NCBI GenBank assembly: GCA_047618295.1
Contig: JBLHKL010000031.1
Span: 1-19,372, forward strand
Direction: 5' to 3'
Source: UBA7359 sp047618295
Lineage (GTDB): Bacteria; Pseudomonadota; Gammaproteobacteria; Eutrophobiales; Eutrophobiaceae
DNA length: 19,372 bases
Shown here one piece after another: positions 8,158 to 15,890 of this stretch. Numbering within the stretch: the first letter of the stretch is position 1; every line of letters starts with the position of its first letter. The translations under genes were made by a program, and so were the position numbers. The notes under the pieces were generated by a model that saw nothing but the letters and a program-made list of their open reading frames with translations, was not told the DNA's origin and made no database searches.

Positions 8158-10131
8158 TCAGCCGCGCAATAAATGTTTTTCAGCATTTAATACAGCGCTT
8201 TGTATCCCTTCAATTACAACAGCATCACCAATTTCAAACTGGAATGATTTATCGAAGGAGTCAAGCCGGTCTTGATCTCGTCTTACTGCTGAGAGCGTCG
8301 TATTGGTGTTATCAAGGTTAATCTTTTCTATTGATTTTCCGACGGCATAACTGTCAGGTAGTAATATTACAGTGTGCAATCTCAATGCACCGGGTTCGTC
8401 CATGCCTAATGACTCTTCGCCACGAAAATAACCGCGTAGTTGTCTATAATTATCTTTTCTTGCTTGCGCGACAAAGGCTAATGACTTATCTGTTGATATC
8501 CCCATGTGTTGAAGTACATGAATAGCAAGCATCATACTGGCTTCAAAGCTTTCAGGAACGACATTGCTTGCACCGACACTATGTAAATTATCCATATACT
8601 GGTCATCCTTACTGCGAACAACAATTGGGATGGCTGTATTAATTTGGCGTGCACTTTTAATAATATGCTCTGCGATCAAGGCATCATCAAAAGTGATAAT
8701 CAATGCGCTTGCACGAACTAACTCTGCTTTTTTAAGTATCTCAGCATGGGTACTATCACCGTAAAATACATTTTCCCCAGCTTCCCAAGCCTCCCGTATT
8801 AAGCTGTGATCTAAATCTAATGCGACGTAAGGGATATTCATTTCTCGGAGGATATTGGCGAGGTTTTGTCCAATACGACCGAAACCACAAATAATCACGT
8901 GTTCAGTTAATGTTTCGCAAGCCGAATTAAGTTCTTTTGTGGGTGAATTTAATCCAGCTATATAGGCACCACGAAATAAGCGTTCAGTGATTCGTCCGTT
9001 ATAACGAATTAGTATTGGTGTTATTAGCATACTTAATAAAGCTGCTGCAATGATGGGCTGTGTTTCTTCTAATGTTAATAAATTATTACTTATAGCAACC
9101 ATAAGCACAGCAAAACCAAATTCACCAGCCTGACCAAGCATTAAGCCAGTCCGGAAAGCAACGGGTAATTCATATCCCAAAAGACGCGTTAAGATGGCGA
9201 TTACTGCCCCTTTGCCAACAATCAAACCTGACGTTAAAAGTCCAATCCAGAACCACTCATTAAGAATGACCGTGACATCTAATTGAGCACCAACACTAAT
9301 AAAAAATAGTCCCATTAGGACGTCTCTAAATGGACGTATATCGGCTTCTATCTGATGCTTGTATTCTGTTTCGCTAAGCATCAATCCCGCCAGGAAAGCC
9401 CCCAGGGCCAGCGAGAGCCCAAGCTGATTCGTAAGCCAGGCGGCAGTTAAGGCAATAAATAATGTTGCGAGTGTGAATATTTCGGCTGAATGAGTTCTTG
9501 CTACCAGATGATAAAATGGTCTTAATAACAAGCGACCTATCTGGAGCATAATGAAAATTGCAAACATTCCTTCGCCTATGGCAATTAGGATGGGTAGGAT
9601 TAATGATTGATCATGATCCATGGATAAAATTGGGATAATGACCAAGAGTGGTACAACCGCCAGATCCTGAAAAAGCAGAATCGCTATCGTTAATTGACCA
9701 TGGCGCGCCTGCATCTCAAGTTGATCAGATAATTGTTTGGCAACAATTGCTGTTGAAGAAAGCGCCAGCGCACCGCCGACGACCAATGCAGCTTGCCATT
9801 CGATACCTGTTAACCAGGCAATAAACCCACCGGATAAGGTTGAAATAACGACCTGGCAACTACCAAGACCAAATACAGTGGCTCTCATCGCTATCAGTCT
9901 TGATAGTGAGAATTCGAGACCAACCATAAAGAGCAGAAACACCACCCCAATTTCAGCCAGAGTTTTGATATGGTCACCCTCGGGCAACCAGCCCAGTGAA
10001 TAGGGGCCTACTAAAACGCCGACAAATAGGTAGCCCAAAATGGGGGGAAGTTTAATGCGTTTTAAAACCCAAACGACAAGTAACGATATTGCCAGTAAGG
10101 ACAGGCCTTCATTGAGTGCGGTATGATCCAT
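8158..10131 (-). CDS. Kef/YbaL-type monovalent cation:proton antiporter (CPA2) with RCK domain
   Basis: 657 residues, the usual length for KefB/KefC/YbaL-type systems. Residues about 5-375 form the Na+/H+ exchanger membrane domain of some 12 helices, with the CPA2 core motif FQDLAVVP (154-161; Asp156 is the likely ion/proton carrier). A cytoplasmic TrkA-N/RCK nucleotide-binding domain follows from about 410, with GFGRIG (416-421) and acidic residues after strand 2 (VALDLD). The C-terminal 85 residues look like a TrkA-C domain. The RCK domain should gate K+ efflux in response to NAD(H) or another ligand. The long TrkA-C tail is more like YbaL than KefC; a glutathione-gated KefC-like role cannot be excluded. 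Transcribed alone, divergent from the small membrane protein gene at 10292 and convergent with the lipoprotein gene. Confidence 0.93.
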   Translation of the reverse strand: MDHTALNEGLSLLAISLLVVWVLKRIKLPPILGYLFVGVLVGPYSLGWLPEGDHIKTLAEIGVVFLLFMVGLEFSLSRLIAMRATVFGLGSCQVVISTLSGGFIAWLTGIEWQAALVVGGALALSSTAIVAKQLSDQLEMQARHGQLTIAILLFQDLAVVPLLVIIPILSMDHDQSLILPILIAIGEGMFAIFIMLQIGRLLLRPFYHLVARTHSAEIFTLATLFIALTAAWLTNQLGLSLALGAFLAGLMLSETEYKHQIEADIRPFRDVLMGLFFISVGAQLDVTVILNEWFWIGLLTSGLIVGKGAVIAILTRLLGYELPVAFRTGLMLGQAGEFGFAVLMVAISNNLLTLEETQPIIAAALLSMLITPILIRYNGRITERLFRGAYIAGLNSPTKELNSACETLTEHVIICGFGRIGQNLANILREMNIPYVALDLDHSLIREAWEAGENVFYGDSTHAEILKKAELVRASALIITFDDALIAEHIIKSARQINTAIPIVVRSKDDQYMDNLHSVGASNVVPESFEASMMLAIHVLQHMGISTDKSLAFVAQARKDNYRQLRGYFRGEESLGMDEPGALRLHTVILLPDSYAVGKSIEKINLDNTNTTLSAVRRDQDRLDSFDKSFQFEIGDAVVIEGIQSAVLNAEKHLLRG

Positions 10132-10291
10132 AAAGAATTATATTTAGTTTCTTCTAGTAAATATCAAGGTTAAAGGATGTCATTAAAAGAGTCTCAAATA
10201 AAGACATGGATAGTCTGTGATCGAAATTAGATTCAAAGTTATACTGAATATCCTATTTCAGAAATTTAATGAACAGAAGGATTAAACAGCT

Positions 10292-10480
10292 ATGCCAGTT
10301 TGGGAACAAGTCACACTCGTTATTGTTATGATTGCGGTCCTGTTTTTCTTTTGGCCGAGTGCGAAAAAAGAGATGGAGCATAGCCAAGAGGTAGAAAATT
10401 CGGATTGGAAGGGGGCATTAATACCAATTGGTGCGGTAATATTATTTGTCATTGTGTTAATTGCATTAGTAAGTGGCTAA
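10292..10480 (+). CDS. Small two-TM membrane protein
   Basis: 62 residues. Two hydrophobic helices (about 5-24 and 43-60) flank a short charged loop (KKEMEHSQEVENSDWK). An AGAAGGA ribosome site lies about 10 nt before the ATG. It is followed after 21 nt by the DUF924 gene, so the two are probably co-transcribed. I do not recognise a named family; helical-hairpin inner-membrane proteins of this size often act as accessory or stress proteins, but no function is claimed. Coding is supported by the ribosome site, the well-formed hairpin pattern and the tight spacing. Confidence 0.7.
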   Translation: MPVWEQVTLVIVMIAVLFFFWPSAKKEMEHSQEVENSDWKGALIPIGAVILFVIVLIALVSG

Positions 10481-10501
10481 TACTTGGTATTAGGATATAT
10501 A

Positions 10502-11104
10502 TTGATTGAGGACATTAATAAAGTACTTTGTTTCTGGTTTGGAACCGAGACAGATCAAAAAGAAATTATAAGGCAACAGTCTGGCTTGTGGTGGGGCAAG
10601 GATGCTAATACCGACCTTGAGATAAAGGAACGGTTTGGAGCACTATATCAATTAGCAATTAATGATGAACTGTGTGATTGGTTAAACAATATAAAAGGAG
10701 CACAAGCACTGATTATCATCTTAGATCAATTCTCGCGAGTCATTAATCGTGATAGTCCAGATGCTTTTTCACAAGACAGTAAGGCTTTGAACTTTGCATT
10801 AGAAGGCATTGGTAAAGGCTATGATAGCTCATTGTCTTTTATCGAAAGGGTATTTTACTACATGCCGTTAGAGCACTCAGAAAATATGGGTAACCAGAGT
10901 CAATGCGTTGAATTATTTCAGAAGCTTTTATTTGAAGTGCCTGAAGATATGAAGGAAGAGTTTCAGCGTTATTTGCAATTTGCCGGAAAACATAAAGAAA
11001 TTATTGAACGATTTCATCGTTTCCCCCATCGAAACAGAGTGTTAAATCGTATTTCCAGTGCGGAAGAGTTGGAATTTTTAATACAACCAGGATCATCATT
11101 TTGA
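10502..11104 (+). CDS. DUF924 family protein
   Basis: 200 residues from a TTG at 10502. The frame is open from a TTG at 10484, but AGGA at 10492-10495 is properly spaced for 10502, and that start gives the family-typical N-terminus, with FWFG a few residues in. Family marks: FWFG (about residues 10-13), WWGKD, ILDQFSRVINR (mid-protein) and YMPLEHSENM, then an FHRFPHRN segment. DUF924 proteins are all-alpha, of tetratricopeptide-like fold, cytosolic and of unknown function; they are widespread in proteobacteria. There is no signal peptide. It sits between the small membrane protein gene and the Rap1a-like gene. Family is certain, role unknown. Confidence 0.88.
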   Translation: MIEDINKVLCFWFGTETDQKEIIRQQSGLWWGKDANTDLEIKERFGALYQLAINDELCDWLNNIKGAQALIIILDQFSRVINRDSPDAFSQDSKALNFALEGIGKGYDSSLSFIERVFYYMPLEHSENMGNQSQCVELFQKLLFEVPEDMKEEFQRYLQFAGKHKEIIERFHRFPHRNRVLNRISSAEELEFLIQPGSSF

Positions 11105-11169
11105 CGGAATAATTACTCCGGATAGTGATAAACTACGGCCGCCTTTGGCGAATTTACTGAGGAAGAGAA

Positions 11170-11562
11170 ATGAGTTTCATAAAGAAAACGATATTAATTA
11201 TACTAAGCATAGGATTGCTTAATTCAAATATAGTACTAGCAGAGGAAGAAGAGCCTGAATTATTGACGGCAGGAGAGCTTCTCGATAGCTGCGAGAAAGG
11301 TTCAGTGCCAGGTGCTCCAAATTCTGGCTGTATGCAGTATGTTGTTGGTCTGGTCTTAACCGTCATGCAGTTGCATCAAGCAGAACAAAGCGCTCCATTT
11401 TTTTGTATAAATCCACAGTTAAACCCTAAAGAAGAAGTAACTGATAAGGTCATTGCCCATTTACGTAAGCAATCCTCGCGTTCTAAAGAACCTGCACAAA
11501 CATTGGCTTTAGAAGCACTTACAAAAAACTATCCCTGCACAGGAACAGGTGGTCAAGCCTAA
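11170..11562 (+). CDS. Rap1a/Tai-family immunity-like secreted protein
   Basis: 130 residues with a Sec signal peptide cut after VLA (residue 24), so the protein is periplasmic. The mature part matches the Rap1a/Tai pattern: TAGELLDSC (Cys41), GCMQYVVGLVL (Cys54), FFCIN (Cys79), and a C-terminal ALTKNYPC (Cys123), with a helix of VIAHLRKQ between. Four Cys allow two disulfides, as in the family. Rap1a and Tai4 neutralise type VI amidase effectors in the periplasm, but many homologues lie far from T6SS genes and their role is open. Here no effector or T6SS gene is visible, and the gene is placed right before ttcA (1 nt between stop and the ATG used for it). A GAGGAAGAG ribosome site precedes the ATG. 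Family likely, toxin-immunity role doubtful. Confidence 0.72.
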   Translation: MSFIKKTILIILSIGLLNSNIVLAEEEEPELLTAGELLDSCEKGSVPGAPNSGCMQYVVGLVLTVMQLHQAEQSAPFFCINPQLNPKEEVTDKVIAHLRKQSSRSKEPAQTLALEALTKNYPCTGTGGQA

Positions 11563-11563
11563 G

Positions 11564-12412
11564 ATGCAAGCCGCACAACGTAAAGAAAAATATAATCACG
11601 ATAAATTGCATAAACGCTTACGACGCAATGTTGGTCGTGCCATTGCTGATTTTAATATGATAGAAGCCGGTGATCGGGTTATGGTTTGCCTATCAGGTGG
11701 TGCTGATTCTTATACGATGTTAGATATCTTGCAAAGCTTGCAGAGAAATGCCCCGGTAGAGTTTGAATTGATCGCTGTTAATCTCGATCAAAAACAACCC
11801 GGTTTCCCGGAACATGTCTTACCTGATTATCTTGATGCGCTTGGTATTGAATATCATATTATTGAAGAAGACACCTACAGTGTTGTAAAGCGTGTTATCC
11901 CTGAGAATAAAACATATTGTGGTTTATGTTCCCGGTTGCGTAGGGGCATTATTTATCGTTTTGCTAAAGAGCAGGGATATACAAAAATAGCCTTAGGGCA
12001 TCATCGTGAAGATATTATTGAAACCTTATTTTTAAATATGTTTCACGGTGGCAAGCTAAAATCAATGCCAGCAAAGTTATTAAGTGACGATGGTGAGAAT
12101 GTCGTGATTCGGCCATTGGCGTATTGTGCCGAAACAGATATAAAGGCTTATTCCGAAGATAAGGCTTTTCCAATTATTCCTTGTACCTTATGCGGGTCGC
12201 AAGACAATATGCAACGACAAATGATTAAACAAATGTTGACTGACTGGAATACACAAAAACCTGGCAGGGTAGAGTCGATATTTACCAGTATTCAAAATAT
12301 TGTTCCATCACATTTATTGGATACCGATGCATTTGAGTTTGAACAATTGGGTGCAGTTCAAAATAAACAAGCGCCTGATACTGACGCCTGGTTACTTGGT
12401 GCACAGGATTAG
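11564..12412 (+). CDS. ttcA: tRNA 2-thiocytidine(32) synthetase TtcA
   Basis: 282 residues from ATG 11564 (a GTG at 11549, overlapping the previous gene, is an alternative). TtcA is an ATP-dependent, [4Fe-4S] enzyme that thiolates C32 of some tRNAs in the cytoplasm. The N-terminus (KLHKRLRRNVGRAIADFNMI) and core are close to E. coli TtcA. The PP-loop is SGGADS (44-49), the cluster ligands are C119 and C122 (CGLC) plus C207 in CTLCGSQ, and VAVNLDQKQPGFPEHV-like and ALGHHREDI stretches are intact. In E. coli the PP-loop reads SGGKDS; the Lys to Ala change falls in the position that varies in PP-loop enzymes, so activity is expected. The C-terminal tail after the VPSHL motif is shorter than in E. 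coli. It is followed 37 nt later by a site-2 protease gene. Confidence 0.96.
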   Translation: MQAAQRKEKYNHDKLHKRLRRNVGRAIADFNMIEAGDRVMVCLSGGADSYTMLDILQSLQRNAPVEFELIAVNLDQKQPGFPEHVLPDYLDALGIEYHIIEEDTYSVVKRVIPENKTYCGLCSRLRRGIIYRFAKEQGYTKIALGHHREDIIETLFLNMFHGGKLKSMPAKLLSDDGENVVIRPLAYCAETDIKAYSEDKAFPIIPCTLCGSQDNMQRQMIKQMLTDWNTQKPGRVESIFTSIQNIVPSHLLDTDAFEFEQLGAVQNKQAPDTDAWLLGAQD

Positions 12413-12449
12413 AAAAACTTTCTAGCCAAACATTATTTTCGATTGATAC

Positions 12450-13100
12450 ATGTCTGACCTTCCTATTTATTATCAAATTCTTGTCTGGAGTGTCCCGGTA
12501 CTTTTTGCAATTACCTTGCATGAAGTAGGACATGGTTGGGCTGCCATGATGTTGGGAGATTCAACGGCAAAAGACATGGGAAGGTTATCGATTAACCCAT
12601 TAAAGCATATTGATCCCGTTGGTACCGTTGTAGTGCCGTTGGTGATGTTCTTTGCCAGTGGGTTTATATTCGGTTGGGCAAAGCCAGTGCCGGTAAATTG
12701 GAATCAACTGAATAATAAAAAACGCGATATTGCATTGGTTGCATTAGCCGGTCCTGGTGCAAACTTGCTTATGATTGCGTTTTGGTTGCTTATTGCCAAA
12801 TTATTTATTACAGCTGCAGATCAAGGTAACTCAGTCGCGCATATACTAACTTTAATGGCTTGGGCGGGTATCGTAATCAATAGTTTATTGATGATACTAA
12901 ATCTATTTCCGTTACCACCATTAGATGGTAGTCGAGTGGTTTTCTCACTGTTACCAGAATCAATTGCATCTCGGTATGCGAAAATTGAACCTTATGGTTT
13001 AATTATTCTTGTTTTGTTATTAGTCAGTGGTGTTTTATTTAAAATAATTGGGCCGCTTATTTTTGGTTTTCAACAAATCATGTACTCGATAATTACTTAA
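12450..13100 (+). CDS. Compact site-2 protease family protein (M50B)
   Basis: 216 residues, mostly membrane helices. The zinc site HEVGH is at 24-28 in the first helix and the third ligand lies in NLFPLPPLDG (151-160; Asp159). The INPLKHIDPVG and ALAGPGANLL motifs are standard for this small-M50 group. There are no PDZ, CBS or adaptor domains, so this is the minimal form. It is an inner-membrane zinc metalloprotease; in proteobacteria this group usually sits among housekeeping genes (tryptophanyl-tRNA synthetase and segregation genes) with no known substrate. It is unrelated in layout to the large M50 fusion at 5207. The ribosome site is weak; the start is fixed by the conserved N-terminal length. 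Confidence 0.93.
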   Translation: MSDLPIYYQILVWSVPVLFAITLHEVGHGWAAMMLGDSTAKDMGRLSINPLKHIDPVGTVVVPLVMFFASGFIFGWAKPVPVNWNQLNNKKRDIALVALAGPGANLLMIAFWLLIAKLFITAADQGNSVAHILTLMAWAGIVINSLLMILNLFPLPPLDGSRVVFSLLPESIASRYAKIEPYGLIILVLLLVSGVLFKIIGPLIFGFQQIMYSIIT

Positions 13101-13394
13101 TTAAGAACTACATCAAGTTACAAACCCCGTTAACCCAATATTGATATGGACAAAAGATCGTCTTCAATTATTGATCAAACTTAGTTTTACTTCAGAAAGT
13201 ACTTTAAGAAAAGCTTATAAACTAATATTATTCTTTTTTTTCATCATTTTTATACTTATATATAGGTAACATAGAGCGATGTGTGGCGTTCGGTTTTTCT
13301 TGATTTAGTATCCTGCTTCTATTTAAAATCATTCTAAATAATAAGCTGCCAATGGAAACCACCCCATTGGAGATCAGCATAATTAAGGTGGGTT
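13101..13394. promoter_or_regulatory. AT-rich intergenic region with a candidate promoter and a dyad
   Basis: No gene is visible. A possible sigma-70 promoter is TTGATT (13300-13305) and TAAAAT (13324-13329), 18-nt spacer. Just downstream lies a perfect dyad, CCAATGG (13349-13355) and CCATTGG (13364-13370), loop of 8 nt, in what would be the 5' leader of the next gene, suggesting an operator or a leader hairpin. An AAGG ribosome site (13385-13388) precedes the ATG at 13395. Confidence 0.4.
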
Positions 13395-13730
13395 ATGGTC
13401 AGGGGTAGTAAGAATATGGCAAGTTTTGATAACGGCTTAGTCCAAGATGATTCAGGTAAAGTAGTCGGCAATGTTTGGGCTGGAGTAGTCAGAGATGGCG
13501 AAGCAGCGGGAGCAGGTAATCCTATTGGTAAAGTAAAGCATGGACTAATAAGTGATACTGACGGTAATGTCCTCTTTAATGTAAAGAAGGGTGTTATCAG
13601 AGATGGAGTAGCACTTGGTGGTGGATTGAGTCTCGGTAAGGTAGGCGATTTGGATATTAGCGGAGCACTAGGTCAGCCACAAGATGAGGTTGTCGCAGGT
13701 TACCATTTCTTAGTAAAGAAAGTCGTTTAA
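13395..13730 (+). CDS. Small protein of two 36-residue beta-type repeats
   Basis: 111 residues; ATG 13395 has AAGG six bases before it, while an in-frame ATG at 13416 gives a shorter alternative starting MASFDNG. Two tandem repeats of 36 residues are visible at about 14-49 and 50-85: GLVQDDSGKVVGNV then GVVRDG then GNPIGKV, against GLISDTDGNVLFNV then GVIRDG then GLSLGKV. The glycine-rich short-strand pattern suggests a small beta-sheet or beta-flower fold of the kind predicted for other short repeat proteins; I cannot assign a family. No signal peptide or membrane segment. It is a single-gene unit with its own leader and a strong terminator, which fits a well-expressed protein. Function unknown. 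Confidence 0.72.
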   Translation: MVRGSKNMASFDNGLVQDDSGKVVGNVWAGVVRDGEAAGAGNPIGKVKHGLISDTDGNVLFNVKKGVIRDGVALGGGLSLGKVGDLDISGALGQPQDEVVAGYHFLVKKVV

Positions 13731-13770
13731 TTAATTTAGAACAGCAACTGTTAAAATTAATGTGCTAAAA

Positions 13771-13807
13771 AAAACCAGCCAGCCTTATCTTTAGGTTGGC
13801 TGGTTTT
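13771..13807. terminator. Bidirectional intrinsic terminator
   Basis: AAAACCAGCCAGCC (13771-13784) pairs with GGTTGGCTGGTTTT (13794-13807) with one G-U pair and a 9-nt loop. It has an A-tract on the left and a T-tract on the right, so it can end transcripts from both the small repeat protein (+) and the MscS gene (-). Confidence 0.93.
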
Positions 13808-13821
13808 TTATTTATAAGGTT

Positions 13822-14613
13822 TTATTCTTCTACTTTGTGTAAATGCACATCTCGTTGTGGAAAAGGAATAGAAATGCCTTCTTTATCAAAACGCAATTTA
13901 ACAGCTTCTGTATAATCAAATTTAACACCCCAAAAATCAGCAGAGTTAACCCAAGGTCGTACAACAAAATTAACACTGCTATCGCCCAGCTCTGAAACAG
14001 CAACGAGCGGTTCAGGGTCTTTTAGTATTCTTTCGTCGTCTGTAATTAGTTCCATTAATATATCTTTTGCCTTCTTAATGTCATCGCCATATCCAATACC
14101 AAAGACCATATCAACACGACGGGTATCTTTTGCAGAGTAATTCGTAATGTTGCCGCCAGTAATACCAGCGTTAGGAATAATTATCGCTTTGTTATCACCG
14201 GTTCGCATTTGTGTAGAGAAAATTTGAATGCCTTCTACAACACCGGCAACACCACCTGCCTCAATAAAGTCACCTACTTTGAATGGGCGAAAAGCAATAA
14301 TCATTACGCCGGATGCAAAATTGGCCAACGAACCTTGTAGCGCCAAACCAATGGCTAAACCAGCCGCACCAATAATGGCGACAAATGATGTGGTTTGAAT
14401 TCCAAGTTGGCTCAATGCTGCGATTACAACAAAAGCGACTAGTGCGACATAGACTATATTGCTGAAAAATGAAGCAAGCAATGCATCGACATTACGTCTT
14501 TCCATCATCAAAACAACATATTTTTTAATTTGTTTAGCCAGCCAAATGCCACCAAATAAAATGGCTGCGGCAATAGCAATATTCGTTAGTAATGCAATTA
14601 AAGTGTCGCCCAT
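13822..14613 (-). CDS. mscS: MscS-family mechanosensitive ion channel
   Basis: 263 residues, close to E. coli MscS (286). Three TM helices end in the pore helix, seen as GAAGLAIGLALQGSLANFA (about residues 82-100) with the Gly/Ala packing of MscS TM3. FRPFKVGDFIE then starts the beta domain, and the cytoplasmic alpha/beta portion runs to the end with VFGIGYGDDI and a beta strand VNFVVRPWV. MscS opens under membrane tension and releases solutes on osmotic downshock. A GGAG ribosome site precedes the ATG. It lies 22 nt downstream of the EamA transporter gene on the same strand and is probably co-transcribed with it, ending at the hairpin at 13771-13807. Confidence 0.95.
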   Translation of the reverse strand: MGDTLIALLTNIAIAAAILFGGIWLAKQIKKYVVLMMERRNVDALLASFFSNIVYVALVAFVVIAALSQLGIQTTSFVAIIGAAGLAIGLALQGSLANFASGVMIIAFRPFKVGDFIEAGGVAGVVEGIQIFSTQMRTGDNKAIIIPNAGITGGNITNYSAKDTRRVDMVFGIGYGDDIKKAKDILMELITDDERILKDPEPLVAVSELGDSSVNFVVRPWVNSADFWGVKFDYTEAVKLRFDKEGISIPFPQRDVHLHKVEE

Positions 14614-14635
14614 GGTAAATCTCCAGAATTTATGA

Positions 14636-15520
14636 TTAATCGACTATTTTTATACGGCGTATTGCACCCTCAAATTTAAATAAAAGCAAGCCAGATAAGA
14701 TCATGGCACACCCGGTGATGACTTCATTGGTTATTGCTTCATCATTAAGATAATGACCGAGCATGAGTGCACATGCGGGGACGATCAATGTTATTAATGA
14801 AGTCCGTGTTGCCTCAACTCGTTTTAGTACGAAGTAAAATAAGAAGAAACCCAACAATGAACCTACGGTTGCCAGATATAATATGGCTGCCCCTGCACGA
14901 AAGGGTATATCAGCGGGAATTTCAACGCCATATCCAAACCAAACACCAATATATAAAATGGCAGAAACAAGTAAGCCACCTGTGACCGTTGAATAGGTAT
15001 CAATGTCAGCATCGATTCTTTTTACCATAACCATGCTGAAAGAATAAAACACTGATGATGCGATAACGCCAATAATACCGTAGGTAGTGTTTGGGCCGAA
15101 TTGCAATCCAGTCTCAAGCATGATGTATAAGCCAATGATACTCATAATGATCGCTAAAGTTCGGAATAATGTTAAACCTTGTTCACCGAGTAATTTCATG
15201 GCAAACAAACCAGTAATAATCGGTGTCACACCGTATATGATCGAAATCCAACCTGAAGGGATATATTGAGCACTCCAATATACTGTCAACATGGCAGTAA
15301 ATAAACCTAATCCAGCGGCAACATAAGTTTGCAAGGCCTTACGATGCGTGGCTAAGCGTTTACCAAGTAGCACGATAATGATTAAAGCGAGTATAGCGCC
15401 CAAGACCATTCTGCTTGATATACCAAATAAAAAGCCCACGGACTCACTGCTCCATTGGATAGCGAGAGGCGTAGTAGCCCAAATGAGGACAACTGAAATA
15501 TAAGCTGTAATGACTTGCAT
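14636..15520 (-). CDS. EamA/DMT-family transporter
   Basis: 294 residues with about ten TM helices, built of two EamA halves (about residues 1-135 and 143-283), the standard DMT layout. It begins right at the first helix (VITAYISVVLIWATTPLAI), and the second half has SSVFYSFSMVMVKRI and GSLLGFFLFYFVLKRV. The family exports amino acids, metabolites or drugs at the inner membrane; substrate cannot be read from sequence. A GGAG ribosome site lies 6 nt before the ATG. Its upstream region is the repeat copy at 15585-15676, so the promoter must lie in or next to that repeat. First gene of a two-gene unit with mscS. Confidence 0.92.
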   Translation of the reverse strand: MQVITAYISVVLIWATTPLAIQWSSESVGFLFGISSRMVLGAILALIIIVLLGKRLATHRKALQTYVAAGLGLFTAMLTVYWSAQYIPSGWISIIYGVTPIITGLFAMKLLGEQGLTLFRTLAIIMSIIGLYIMLETGLQFGPNTTYGIIGVIASSVFYSFSMVMVKRIDADIDTYSTVTGGLLVSAILYIGVWFGYGVEIPADIPFRAGAAILYLATVGSLLGFFLFYFVLKRVEATRTSLITLIVPACALMLGHYLNDEAITNEVITGCAMILSGLLLFKFEGAIRRIKIVD

Positions 15521-15584
15521 GTTTACTCCGTTAAAATGTTGCTACGGACTCCTCGGTCTCTGTTCGGTAATTGTTCGACTGCTT

Positions 15585-15676
15585 GCTCCAAGCGCAGTTC
15601 TACCACCTACGTCCATGTAGGCGTCCTGTACATTCATCGGTTGTATGCTCCTGCACAACCGACATACATTACGTCC
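15585..15676. repeat. Dispersed intergenic repeat, copy 2 (inverted relative to copy 1)
   Basis: Read on the minus strand it has GGACGTAAT (15676-15668), CAGGACGCCTACA (15628-15616) and TGGAGCAAGCAGTCGAACAA (from 15590), the same blocks and order as 7951-8140 but closer together. It also has its own dyad, TCGGTTGT (15637-15644) and ACAACCGA (15655-15662). It lies upstream of the EamA transporter start. Confidence 0.65.
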
Positions 15677-15693
15677 GTGTAAATAAAAAAAAA

Positions 15694-15717
15694 GGCCTCA
15701 GGTTGTCACCTGTGGCC
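15694..15717. terminator. Intrinsic terminator, probably for the sortase operon
   Basis: GGCCTCAGG (15694-15702) pairs with CCTGTGGCC (15709-15717) with one mismatch and a 6-nt loop. It has a run of A on the left (T-tract on the minus strand) and five T on the right, so it can act both ways. It lies about 170 nt past the stop of the last minus-strand sortase-operon gene. Confidence 0.85.
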
Positions 15718-15722
15718 TTTTT

Positions 15723-15890
15723 ATATGAATCAATTTTTTATAAAAACCTTATGATTCTCCAGCACACAGACAACAGTAGACCCGCTTCAGCATAGACCGC
15801 AGCCAAGTCGAATTCACTAGTATGTGTGTTTGAGTATTCATAGGCGCGCGAGTTTCTGCCTATTTAGTAAAACTGTCAAGTGCTTTGCTT
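15723..15890. other. Intergenic, nothing recognised
   Basis: This is untranslated sequence between the terminator and the stop of the YyaL-type gene. I see no coding frame, RNA family or clear dyad in it. As the 3' trailer of the sortase operon it would be transcribed from the minus strand. Confidence 0.4.

Noticed and set aside
8127..8764. Three short plus-strand frames over the antiporter gene.
   Set aside because: They run antisense to the RCK part of a well-conserved antiporter and show no protein-like pattern.
15809..15822. CGAATTCACTAGT resembles a cloning-vector polylinker (EcoRI-SpeI).
   Set aside because: Only about 13 bases match and the flanks on both sides look like ordinary genomic sequence, so contamination or a join artefact is not supported.
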